Assembly: GCA_023614405.1 (NCBI GenBank)
Contig: CM042689.1
Coordinates: 327,646,305-327,710,304 of the forward strand
DNA from: Avena insularis
Taxonomy: Eukaryota; Streptophyta; Magnoliopsida; Poales; Poaceae
Direction of reading: 5' to 3'
Length of the DNA stretch: 64,000 nucleotides
Part shown: positions 11,551 through 21,586 of the stretch, piece after piece
Position numbering within the stretch: the stretch's first letter is position 1
How the letters are laid out: each line of letters opens with the position of its first letter
The notes under the pieces: model-generated
Databases searched by the model: none
The model's input: the letters and a program-made list of their open reading frames with translations, nothing else
What the model was told of the DNA's origin: nothing
Made by a program: the position numbers and the translations under genes

Positions 11551-12320
11551 GCGCTAGGCGTCCCTCGAACGATGGAAACGTTCCCATCATCCTAGTCGAT
11601 AGCGCGACAGGTGTCTGTGTACAGGGTCAATGAGTGATCCCGTGTGCGCCTCCTCCTCTCGTGCGATCTCTCCCATGGAACAAAAAACCAGACCACCTCT
11701 CGCTCTCGACCTTTCCTGGCCCCTCTTGCTCTCCCAACCGTCGTCGGAGAAGTCGTCGGAGAAATCGCCATCACCGACAAAGGTGTCGTCGCAGAGGTAG
11801 CAAGGTTGCTCACCTATTGTAGCCGAGTTGGTTGCCCGTTGTAGCAAAGCAGGTCGCCCATTATAGCAGCGTTGCCATTGTCGGAGGAGTTGTCGCTGAA
11901 GAAGGCGTCGTCACGGCGGTAGCAACGCCGATCACCCCTTGTAACAGCGCCTCCCGCCACTGGTAGAAGAATCCACTATTGCACGCAGCAAAAGGCACCA
12001 TCGTCGGAGAAGATGCCACCGGATAGGTCATCGTCGGATACCATAGGGGAAGAAGGGGCTCTTCGGAGGACAAGAAAGGGGAGCGAATGGTCGCTGCATC
12101 TAGATAGGTAATGGGATGCCCCCACCCCCCGGTTTAGGCAGAAGCCTAATCGGGGAGGGGCATGTCGACGATTGTGGAGAATAGTCAGGGGAAGGAGGCT
12201 AATGGTGTGGCGAGAGAGAGCAAGAGAAGGGGCGACGAGCCGCGGTATCAAGAAAGAAGAGAGGAGGTGTCTTGCTACAGTACTCCATGACAAATCCTCT
12301 CTTTTGTTAATTGTCTTAGG
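11551..12320. other. Gene-poor repeat-like stretch
   Basis: GC-rich with recurring GTAGCA(A/G)CG and CGTCGTCGGAG(A/G)A motifs (about 11740-12010), probably part of a decayed transposon. No open frame resembles a known protein, and no termini were identified. Confidence 0.4.
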
Positions 12321-12697
12321 GCATCTTTACCGGGTCTACCCAAACGGTCCAAACGCGTTCGAATGCGTCCGAATTTGACCGCGCGAATGCGCAAGACATG
12401 CGTGGCGGCCCAGCAGTACAACCCATCCGAACTGACACACCCCGGACCGATTCATCCGGGCATCAAATCTGGGTCACGGATGCGTCTGTCCGGACAAACG
12501 CGGACACAGACTATCCTAGATCCAGTCATACAATAGGCCTTCTTCTATTGGACTGGCATGTCCGTTTTTGTCTGTTTAAGACGCGATGTTGTGCGCGGCT
12601 GGCCGGATAAGCCGAACAATAACCCGAAAGCGTCGATAACTCAATCCAAACGGACTAAAACGAACGTTTAAGTCATTCGTTTGGGTCTCAACGATGC
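12321..12697. mobile_element. MITE-like element (about 377 bp) with imperfect termini
   Basis: The left end GCATCTTTACCGGGTC and the right end, read inward as GCATCGTTGAGACCC, each continue into ACCCAAACG. The body is rich in CCGAA, CGGAC and AAACGGAC motifs seen in abundant grass MITEs. No clear target duplication was found, so the superfamily is left open. Confidence 0.5.
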
Positions 12698-13305
12698 ACA
12701 ATCTAAGAAGTGTCACCAGATATATTTTCTTTTATGTACTCAATGACATGTGTAAACGTTTGTCATTGCGACACGCGTGGGGAAGTGGCGGCACAGTGGT
12801 GTAGGTAGCTATCGCGGCAACGACATGCTCTAGGAGACCAACCACGTCAATAAAAGGAGAGAGCTCCTTATATAATGGGGTTTTGAGGATGGGTGTGTGT
12901 GTTGCAGTTTACCTGTCGTGGTGATATCATGGCATATGCCATGGGTAAGCTAAAGTTGGAGCGATGGACGTGGAGGAATCCGGGAGGGATGATGCAGTGA
13001 AGACCGCACTCGTATGAACAAAGAGAAATACCATGTATCTAGGATTGAGGCTCTCATGTGGAGATAACACCTCTTTCTCTACATCTAATCTCTTATAATC
13101 TTGCCATACTTGTGGCTACAATCATGCTTCTTGAGCTGTATCTCCTATGCTTCTATCTATATTTCTCTATGAGAGTGGAGGAGGAAGAAGAAGAAGAAGA
13201 GCCCCTATTGAGCAGAGAGGGAAAGAGTCCTTCGGGGCCTCTCTTAGAACGATCCCCCTGGTGCTCCTTATAAAGGGGAGCCCAGGGGATAAAATCTGTT
13301 CCCCA
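12698..13305. other. Intergenic stretch with GAA microsatellite
   Basis: No gene is recognised. A GAG/GAA run at about 13170-13203 explains the acidic open frame there. Confidence 0.5.
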
Positions 13306-13465
13306 CGCTTGGCATCTATATAGCATATTCTTGGCATCTTCTTAGATGCTCAGCATATGTCTTGGCATCTTTGGAGATGCCAAGGCATATTCCTTAGCAT
13401 ATTCTTAATGCCAAGGGCATATTCTCTAGCATCTTCTTGATGCCAAGGGCATATTCCATATGCCC
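13306..13465. repeat. Clustered GCATATTC / TTGGCATCT / ATGCCAAG repeats
   Basis: About 160 bp are built from short repeats of GCATATTC(C/T), TTGGCATCTTC and GATGCCAAGG in both orientations. They include a perfect 10-bp stem, CTTGGCATCT (13361-13370) and AGATGCCAAG (13375-13384), around a 4-base loop. Confidence 0.7.
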
Positions 13466-13599
13466 AGGTGCCAGTCTGAGCCATGGGCGTCCCAAGACTG
13501 GCACGATACTTGTTGGTCTTGTCTTGATCCGATGGCGTGTTCTTGTGGAGACCGTAGAGGCACCTGGAGATGAATAACGGGGCGTCTAGGTCATTATAA

Positions 13600-14270
13600 C
13601 TCGGCCCAAGTGCTTAGGGCGTAGAGGAAATTCGGCCTGGGAAGGAATTAATTCGGCCTGGGGAGAGAAAACGGCCCAGCCGATGCTGGCCCGGCCGAAG
13701 TCTGGTCGTGGCCCACACGGGTTTCCCCTTATTCGGCCCGAGGTGGCAGTCCAGCCGGGTTCCCCCTTATTCGGCCTGAGCTGGTGGCAGCCCATCCGAC
13801 CTATCTGCTCATCCCAGCCGGGTCATAGAAGGCGGTCCAGCCGGCAGCAGCGCGCTGGCCCGTGGTGGGCCGGCCGGGTCGAAGGAAATGTCGGCCCACC
13901 CGGGTGATTCTGCTACAGCGCGGAGATGAGCTCCCGCGGTGGGCCGAGTACTCTTTACTCCGGCCCACCCGGGCGAGACATGGCGCATGTGGGCGTTGAG
14001 CTTGTCGGGGCGAGGGAGTCCTGGTGACTTAGACGACGCTGGCGGGAGCTGCTAGCGATCCTGGCGACGCGGGCGGGAGCTCCTGGCGAGAGAAGGGCCG
14101 CTCGCTGTGGGCCGACGCGGTAAGTTCGGCCCACCTGTCTTGAATAATTCGGTGGGGAGCCTTTGTGTTGATTGATTCGGCCCCTTTAAATATAATTCGG
14201 CCCATCCTGGGCAAACCTGACTTTGGAAGTTTACTATTTGGGCCGAGTCCATGCTGATTCGGCCTGATTG
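13600..14270. repeat. TTCGGCC-rich tract
   Basis: About a dozen copies of (A)TTCGGCC or CGGCCCA(C/G)CC are scattered over 670 bp with CCGGGC-type spacers. Spacing is irregular, so it is not a satellite array. No gene is recognised; it is probably part of an unnamed transposon. Confidence 0.5.
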
Positions 14271-14539
14271 TATTTTTCTTCTCCTTTTCTTTATTCTATT
14301 TATATTTATTGTCTCTTAATGGACTAATTCAACACTATCAAGGATACCCGGGTACACCCCCGATATTATCTTTTGGTCTTAGGTCCTCTAAAATAGAGTA
14401 GAAGCCTCGCTTAGGGGCCAGGCTCTTTTACAAGATGAGCACGTCAACCCTTTAATGATGTGGAACGGTGAAAGAGAATGTGAGGAAAATAATGAAGTTG
14501 TTTTTTCAACAAGAAATGAAATCGCTGCGGCGCTATCGA

Positions 14540-14930
14540 AAAAATTGACTTAAATGTGAAAGAAATTCATGTGCGGCAAAACTATTTTCTTCATCTACTC
14601 CTTTTATGTAGCGTCTAACCCAAAAATACTATGTTTAACAGGATAGCGTCTCTCCGAAAGACGCTACACTCACATAGTATATGGTCTAGGCGTAAGGCGC
14701 TATACTCGACTATATATAGAATGTTTGTATAGAGTTCACATAAAACTATAGTGGCTGTGTTGGTTAAAATGTTTGTTGATTACTAGTAGGTTATAGATTT
14801 AAGTCCTCAATTCTTTAGTTTTTATTTTTATTTTTAAAGGCTGCGACATTGGTCTCACAGTTAGACAAAATGCAATATTATTAATTATAGCCTCTTTATT
14901 TATTAAAAAAAGAAATTAAATCCCACAAAG
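14540..14930 (+). repeat. Left arm of a fold-back (inverted repeat) element
   Basis: This stretch matches the reverse complement of 20680-20970. Shared blocks include GACGCTACACTCAC (14660), CTAGGCGTAAGGCGCTA (14686), a TTTTTATTTTTATTTTTAAA run and TAGCCTCTTTATTTATTA. The left arm has about 120 extra bases in the middle. Stretches outside the arms do not align. Confidence 0.65.
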
Positions 14931-15063
14931 ACTACAAGAAAATCATCCTATAGCAACACCTACGTTCATACACATTGTAAAAATTTATAGTGATATGTAT
15001 GTAATTGTTGCTGATTACATCTGTATTTTGTGAGATTAAGATGGCACACACAAAAAATTGTCG

Positions 15064-15080
15064 ACATATGTTTTAAGAAG
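15064..15080. repeat. Target-site duplication, LINE 3' side
   Basis: ACATATGTTTTAAGAAG directly precedes the LINE poly-T tract; it pairs with 20593-20609 with a single mismatch. Confidence 0.9.
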
Positions 15081-15108
15081 TTTTTTTTTTGAACTTAAGG
15101 CAACTTTA

Positions 15109-18100
15109 TTACTGAATCAAAACACGGTCCTCTACAATTACAAGTTTCAGAAAATCAGGCGGATCAGTAAACCAAAACTCCTTGTGGCTAAAGATAGAAC
15201 CATAACAAGCCAGCTGATGTGCGGCAACATTTGCTTCTCGCGGACAATGCTGTAAAGTCGCCATACCAAGCATCGTCAATAGATGTCGGCAATCATCAAT
15301 CATCACCACACTTGTATCTCTATACTCCGATGGATTAAGAGCAGCTTGGACCACTTCCATTGAATCGGATTCCACCACCAAAGATTGGGCACCAAATTGT
15401 TCTGCAAGCTTCAGGCCTAGGAACAAAGCCATAGCTTCCATCGCTGCAGCATCAATCGCAGTATCAGTGTAATCACAAGAAGCTGCAACAAAATTCCCTA
15501 AGGCATCCCGAATAATTGCTCCAGTAGCTCCCCGACCAGAATCTGGGTTAAACGCAGCATCCACGTTCAGCTTGTAGACCCCAGACACCGGCCTCGTCCA
15601 TCCACACCGTCGAATGACATTACTAGATCCTCTCACTTTGACACTATTGGCCAACATACCCAGAATATTAATAACAGTTCTCCCCGGTGTCGGTGTAGGC
15701 TGTTTATTTTTAATCTGACTCCTTGCCCACCATATGTACCAGCGTGTGATCATAACCAACTCGGAGAAGTGTTCAATATTACATGTTACACCACCAGGCT
15801 TGGCAGAGCACAGGAGTTCCTCCAGGACCATGGACCCCGAGCAATCCATACGAGTAGCTGATTTGATGAATTCGATCAGCCCCAGCCCTTCTCAAATATC
15901 CAACGCTCTAGGGCATAAGAAGAGCATATGACATAGATCTTCCGCATTGACCATACACACAGGACAATTAACAGCTGAACCAATGTGCCTATTAGCCAAG
16001 GTGCAGAAACAAGGGACAATCCCATGCAAAGCTCGCCAAACGAAAATCTGAACTTTACGGGACACCTTTGTCCTCCAAATTTTCTTCCAGACTTCATGCG
16101 GAGATGATCTATCCGATGATTCTGTCCGCTGCGCCCTTCTCCTATATTCTACACGTCATTCAAGATGGTATGCAGACTTTACTGAAAAACAACCTGTCTT
16201 ATTGATATGCCATGCAATGAAGTCAAGCTGCCCAAAGTTTGGTAGAGGAATCCGCAGAATACGGTATACGTCCACCGGCCAGAAATTCTTCCGGATTAGG
16301 TTCTCATCCCAGCTACCAGTAATAGGATTAATCAGCTCACTTACCCTAGTTAGAACACAGTTCCATCTAGGTGAGACAACCATCCGTGTCGGACTATCTG
16401 GAACCCATAAATCTGTCCAGATATTTATAGTTTCTCCATTACCAGGTCGCCAAATGCAGCCCCTCTTAAAAGTTTTCAAGCCTGACATGATACTTTGCCA
16501 TGTAAACGATGAGCCTTTTTTCAACTTTGCATTCAGCAAATATCCATCCGGGTAATACTTAGCTCGCAAAACCTGTGGGCATAAGAAATCTGGGTCACTA
16601 AGCAGACGCCAACACTGCTTCGCCAACATAGCTTGATTAAAATAGTGGAGGTCCCGGAACCCCATCCCTCCTTCACTCTTCGGAATACTCATCTTCCACC
16701 ATGCCATCCAGTGTATTTTACATTGAGTTTCCGATCCACCCTACCAGAACCTAGCAATGGCATTACAAATCGCCTTGCAGACCTGCTTTGGGATATTAAA
16801 CACCGACATAGCATATGCCGGTATATCCTGCGCAATTGCCTTCAGGAGTATCTCCTTCCCTCCCATAGACAGTAATTTTTCATTCCATCCACTAATCCGT
16901 TGGAGAACCTTTTCTACCAGATGCAGGAAACAGTCACTTCTGTCAGTACCAACAAGCTTCGGTAATCCAAGATATTTATCCGACAAAGCTTCCACCATAA
17001 TGTTTAGGTGGACACACATCTCCTGTCGAACCAGAACATTGGTGTTCGGGCTAAAGAAGACACTAGATTTTGCATCACTCACAAGTTGGCCGGAGCTTGC
17101 ACAATACATATCCAGTGCATTACGAAGAGCCGTGGCGTTTGACATATCAGCCGACATCAGGATCAAAGAATCGTTAGCAAAAAGAAGGTGTGACACTAAC
17201 GGTGCACCACGGCACACTTTAACCCCTTGAATACCACCAGTCATCTCCTCATACGCTAGAAGGCTCGACAAACCCTCTGCACAAATTAGAAACAGATACG
17301 GTGACAGGGGATCTCCCTGCCTAATACCCCTTGTAGGGGTAAAAACTTCAGTCTCATCAGAATTGAACCAGACTCTGTACTTGACTGAAGTAACACATGC
17401 CATGACGAGATTGACCCATACATGGTCAAACCCCAACCTCACCATCATATCACGGAGGAAGTTCCATTCCACCCGGTCATACGCTTTGTGCATATCCAGT
17501 TTCACTGCACAAACACCTCTATTTCCTTGTCTCTTATTATTTATTGTATGGAAACTCTCATACGCAACCAAGACGTTATCAGTAATTAGACGCCCTGGTA
17601 CAAAGGCACTTTGTTACCTCAGGCAACAACACCTTCAATCTTCTTGAAATTACCTCAGAAATCACCTTGTAAATTACATTACAAAGGCTAATTGGTCGAA
17701 ACTGGGTGACCATCTCCGGGCTCTCCACCTTAGGAATCATCACTATGGCGGTCTCGTTCCACTCCTGAGGTATAACACCTGAATTCAGCGCTTGTAGGAC
17801 TTTACGAGTGACATCTTCCCCAACCACTAACCAAAACTTCTTATAAAACACTGGATGAAGACCATCAGTACCGGGTGCTTTGAAATCACCAATACTAAAC
17901 ATTGCTTCCTTAACTTCCTCTGCAGTATAAGGCTTCAGAAGGGCCGCATTCATCTCCGGGGTGACCCGAGGAATGACCCGCTGCAACAACTCCTCATTTG
18001 TTTGTTGGACTTCAGAAGTAAATAATGTACCAAAGTAATTATGAATCAGATCACCTATATCCTTATTACCTTCGATCCACTCCCCATTCCCATCCTTCAA

Positions 18101-19213
18101 CTTCAGGATAGTGTTGCATTTCTGACGTGCTTTCGTGTAATTATGAAAGAACGTCGTATTCCTATCTCCATGCATGAGCCAATTTGCACGGCTTCGCTGC
18201 ATATAGTGTACTTCCTCCTGTTCCAGAGCAACCTCAATTTGGCGTGTGATTTCCTGCTGTTGCTGGGCCGACTCCACAGTCATAGGTCCGCTAAGCAGTT
18301 GGTCTAACTCCTTAGTGAGTTCCTTTATCTTTTTCTATGGTGCTTTAAGCACCGATCTATCCCACTCGTGTAGTTCCGAGTGTACCTCTGCAAGTTTCGA
18401 CATCACAGGTGCATCCGGCAGAGCATGCGCCCAGGCCGTCGAGACCACCTCTCCCACTTTTTCCTCTTTGAGCCAGCTTCCTTCAAACCGCCGACGCTGT
18501 TTTGAATTTGCCATCGATGCTGCGTACGTCTCTGTATCCACCAAGATAGGCCTATGGTCAGATCCTGTCGAGGTAAGGTTATGAACTCCCCTATGTGGGA
18601 ATAAACTCGACCATCCTCCGTTGCCGACTGCCCTGTCCATCCGCTCCCTAAGCGATCCATGTTTCCACGTAAACTTGTTCCCAATGTAGCCAAGATCCTC
18701 CAACCCACAGTCAGTAAGACACTCACGGAAAGCCTGCATATAGGATAGAGGTCGTGGTGCACCGCCCTCTTTTTCCGACTCTGACAAAATTCCGTTCATG
18801 TCCCCCAACACCATCCAAGGAATATTAGCTTGCTGATGTAGGTCTCGTAAGTAGCTCCACGTACGGTGTTTATGGCGCCATACTGACTCACCATAGAGGC
18901 CCGTAAGTCTCCAATCCCTCTCTGGTGTTTCTCCCGAAACCAACACATCAATGTAATTCTTGTGTTGGTACTTTAACTGGATGTTAACATGTTGGTCCCA
19001 AAACAGCAACAGACCTCCCGCTCTCCCATTGCTTGGTACCAAAATTTTATGAGCATAACCAAGTTTGATCCTTAGCCTATCAGCACTCTCTCTATCTAGA
19101 TGGGTCTCAGATAAAAAGAGTATATCGGGCCTATGTTGCCTTCGAATTCTCGAAAGCGACCTAACTGCCGGGTCATTGCCCAACCCCCGGCAGTTATATC
19201 CGCATGTCCTCAT
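15109..19213 (-). pseudogene. LINE ORF2: endonuclease, reverse transcriptase, RNase H
   Basis: The ORF starts at ATG 19213 (MRTCGYNCRGLGN). The endonuclease domain shows SETHL, GDMNG and the terminal SDHRPI motif. Reverse transcriptase follows with [26 protein letters not shown] and [10 protein letters not shown]. The usual FADD box is FAND, so a catalytic aspartate is lost. A zf-RVT-like stretch (about 16700-15900) and an RVT_3-type RNase H (about 15640-15110, with LNVDAAF, AMEAM and VESDS) end the protein. Lesions are stops at 18335, 16741, 16156 and about 15889, plus a small frameshifting deletion near 17590 just before AFVPGR-type sequence. An RNase H downstream of RT is a known feature of plant L1 elements. 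Confidence 0.9.
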
Positions 19214-20448
19214 TAATCCCGGCGGCACTCCTCGGAGGAGCCCGCCAAATCAGTAGTTGAAACACCAGCTTTGTGTCGTTTTGGTATTTGGACCTTCCGT
19301 GGAGTTGTCACACCCTCCTTCCTATTCTCCAAATTCTCCACCACACTGGCCACATGCGATGAAGACATGATCGCCAGGGTGGTACCCTTCGGCAAGTCAT
19401 CTCTAGCCCCCATATCACGTTTTCGCAGCCACTTCCCGTCCTCCTTCGGGACGGTACGTGTGAATTCATTCCCGTCTTCATCCATATCCCTATGTTCCTG
19501 GCCCAGACCATTACGGCCACCATGGGTTCTGCCCCCTCTTCCCCTCGAGTTACTAGCTTGAGGTCGTAACATGAATTCTTTCTTCGGTTGATACCAGAAA
19601 TCTTCCTGAGGTACCATCATAAAATCACCATATTGGAAATTCTTCGGGTCATGAGACCCTTCCCCACACTCATCGGCAACATGACCGATAATCCCACATT
19701 GAGCACAGAACCTTGGCATCTTCTCATAAAGCACACGGAACTTCTGTGGCTCTTTTCCTGGCTCCACTCTTCCCGTCACAAACCGAAGCAGAGGTTTCTT
19801 CAGCTTGATCTTCACATAGATCCTCACAAATTTGACATAATTCACACCATTGGTGCCCATCTCAACATCCAGAACCTGACCCATCTTTCCTGCCATCGCC
19901 TTCGCTGCTGCGGGGTTCTGAACTAAATCTTGTAGGCCCATAATTCGCACCCACACCCGTAGAGAGTCGAGCGCGATAGTTTCAGTGTTCACTAGACCAT
20001 CATATTCCTCAACGACAACAGCATTGCGCCGAAATAGCCACGGCCCTCCATGCATGGCTGTTCTCCAATCACCCAGACACTTGAATTGCGCAATAAAGGT
20101 GAAATCATCAAGGTCTCGAAACGAAACTTCCTGAGCAACAGCCCAAGACACCTGCATCTTCTGATAGAAGGCAGTATGGCTAAACGGGGTTTTGAGGCAA
20201 ACCCTAATTATCACCGCCCACTTCATGGATGATCGATTTTCCGCGATCAACCCTGAGAGGTCAACCGCATCTTCTTCCTCAACCGTAATATCCAGGCGGT
20301 TGAGTAGATCATCGATGTTCTCCGCAGCTTCCAGGGTCGCAGATCCACCCCGTTCTCTTTTCGCCTCTATAACGGACGGATCTTCCAGCGGAGGCGGCGG
20401 TGCCGCCCCCTCCGTCACATCTGGTTTCCCTCCCGTATTCTTCGACAT
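19213..20448 (-). CDS. LINE ORF1: nucleic-acid-binding protein, 411 aa, intact
   Basis: ORF1 proteins coat LINE RNA. I start it at ATG 20448 (MSKNTGGKPDV). The longer open frame reaching 20616 begins in flanking DNA beyond the target duplication, so it cannot be the element's start. A DUF4283-type domain occupies roughly residues 70-240 (WAVIIRVCLKTPF, MHGGPWLFRRNAVVVEEYDG), and a single zinc knuckle CAQCGIIGHVADEC follows near residue 270. The tail is basic with glycine/arginine-rich stretches. The stop TAA overlaps the ORF2 start as TAATG, a layout compatible with termination-reinitiation. The frame is uninterrupted, unlike ORF2. Confidence 0.88.
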   Translation of the reverse strand: MSKNTGGKPDVTEGAAPPPPLEDPSVIEAKRERGGSATLEAAENIDDLLNRLDITVEEEDAVDLSGLIAENRSSMKWAVIIRVCLKTPFSHTAFYQKMQVSWAVAQEVSFRDLDDFTFIAQFKCLGDWRTAMHGGPWLFRRNAVVVEEYDGLVNTETIALDSLRVWVRIMGLQDLVQNPAAAKAMAGKMGQVLDVEMGTNGVNYVKFVRIYVKIKLKKPLLRFVTGRVEPGKEPQKFRVLYEKMPRFCAQCGIIGHVADECGEGSHDPKNFQYGDFMMVPQEDFWYQPKKEFMLRPQASNSRGRGGRTHGGRNGLGQEHRDMDEDGNEFTRTVPKEDGKWLRKRDMGARDDLPKGTTLAIMSSSHVASVVENLENRKEGVTTPRKVQIPKRHKAGVSTTDLAGSSEECRRD

Positions 20449-20592
20449 GGTCAGGGTCAGGGCGTCCCCCCAGATGCGCAGATTACTCCCAGCAAGCTCG
20501 GTGTGGTTAATTCGACGTCGATCAAAGGAGATCTCTAATCGGCGGCGATATGGTGGACTCCCGCGGGAGTCGCAGGAGGAGACCAAAACCCT

Positions 20593-20609
20593 ACATATGT
20601 TTTGAGAAG
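20593..20609. repeat. Target-site duplication, LINE 5' side
   Basis: ACATATGTTTTGAGAAG, one mismatch to the copy at 15064-15080, marks the 5' junction of the LINE. Confidence 0.9.
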
Positions 20610-20679
20610 TTGGCATTTAAGTGGGCCAATGTAACCAACTAGTTTTCTCTCTTACCATTCTCAAAAAAAAGTTTTCTCT

Positions 20680-20970
20680 CTTTCCATCTATTCGTTCTCT
20701 TAATAAATAAGGAGGCTAGATTTAATTTTTCATTTTTTATTAATAAATAAAGAGGCTAGAATTAATTTATTGTTATATTTCAAACTAGGGAACCAATATC
20801 ATAGCCTTTTAAAAATAAAAATAAAAAATGGTTGTAGCGCCTTACGCCTAGGCGCTATACTAAGTGAGTATAGAGCCGTGAGTGTAGCGTCTCTACTCAA
20901 AATGGTTAGACGAAGGAAATAGTTTCGTCGCGAGTTTACTTTATGAATTTTTTCTATATTTAAATCAAAT
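20680..20970 (-). repeat. Right arm of the fold-back element
   Basis: The reverse complement aligns with 14540-14930 over most of its length. It carries its own palindromic core GCGCCTTACGCCTAGGCGC (about 20837-20855). The inner edge also has a second short copy of the AATAAATA.GAGGCTAGA segment (20703-20765). Confidence 0.65.
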
Positions 20971-21586
20971 TTGTCTATTTTGCCCATTGCTGCTAGTAAT
21001 ACCTAGTAGGAGTTAGGAACAAGCAAGTTTCTTTCTTGTCAGTGTCACGGGCTTGGTTGTTTATTCCACAAAGTTGAGGTCCAGTCGACATCAGGCATGT
21101 ATAACATGATCTAGTCTTTCGCCAAAAAAACACACACACATGATCTATGGTCTTTGTAATAAGTGAAGAAAGAAACTATTGGGACTTTGTTTCTCGGTGT
21201 AAAGTTGGTGCTCTCTCCTTTTTGAAAGTTGTACAACTGACGAATGAACGACAGACACGCGGGCGGTGACCCGAACACGCACGGTCCTGCCGTGGCATAC
21301 GCCAATCGGGCACGGAACGGCAACAAAAGGAAAATCTAGTCTATTTTAAAATAAATCAAAAATTTCTAATAAGCATGTAGTTATTCGTTTTTCATCCAAC
21401 TCTGCCTCTCCCGATCCTGACCGGTCCCGGCGCATCGTTGCAAATGGACTCGGATTCCACCAATCCCCTCGTCGGCTTCCTTCTCCTCCCACCCTTAAAT
21501 CCCACGAGCAGCCTGCCTTCCACCCCAGCCCGCCAATCTCCTCCGACCTGCCCCGCCTCCTCGATCGTCTCCTCGGCGCTTCGTCC
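20971..21586 (+). promoter_or_regulatory. Upstream region of the FMN/FHY-like gene
   Basis: AT-rich to about 21360, then GC-rich with a pyrimidine-rich leader (about 21440-21586) containing CCACCAATCCCC and CTTAAATCCC before the ATG. No canonical TATAAA is evident near the start. The extent of the promoter is inferred from composition only. Confidence 0.4.

Larger units (their letters stand above)
15081..20592 (-). mobile_element. Full-length L1-type LINE
   Basis: A 5.5-kb non-LTR retrotransposon on minus. It starts just inside the right target duplication, encodes ORF1 and ORF2, and ends in AATAAA (minus, about 15108-15103) followed by a poly-A of about ten bases (15090-15081 as T on plus). 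The 17-bp target duplications differ by one base, so it is both complete and fairly young, or at least well preserved. It inserted between the arms of an older fold-back repeat. ORF1 is open; ORF2 carries several stops and one frameshift, so this copy is dead. Confidence 0.92.

Noticed and set aside
16741..18584. Plus-strand open frames within the LINE
   Set aside because: Antisense shadows of ORF2, without any independent domain.
20449..20616. N-terminal extension of LINE ORF1 to ATG 20616
   Set aside because: The ATG lies in flanking DNA beyond the target duplication, so it cannot belong to the element.
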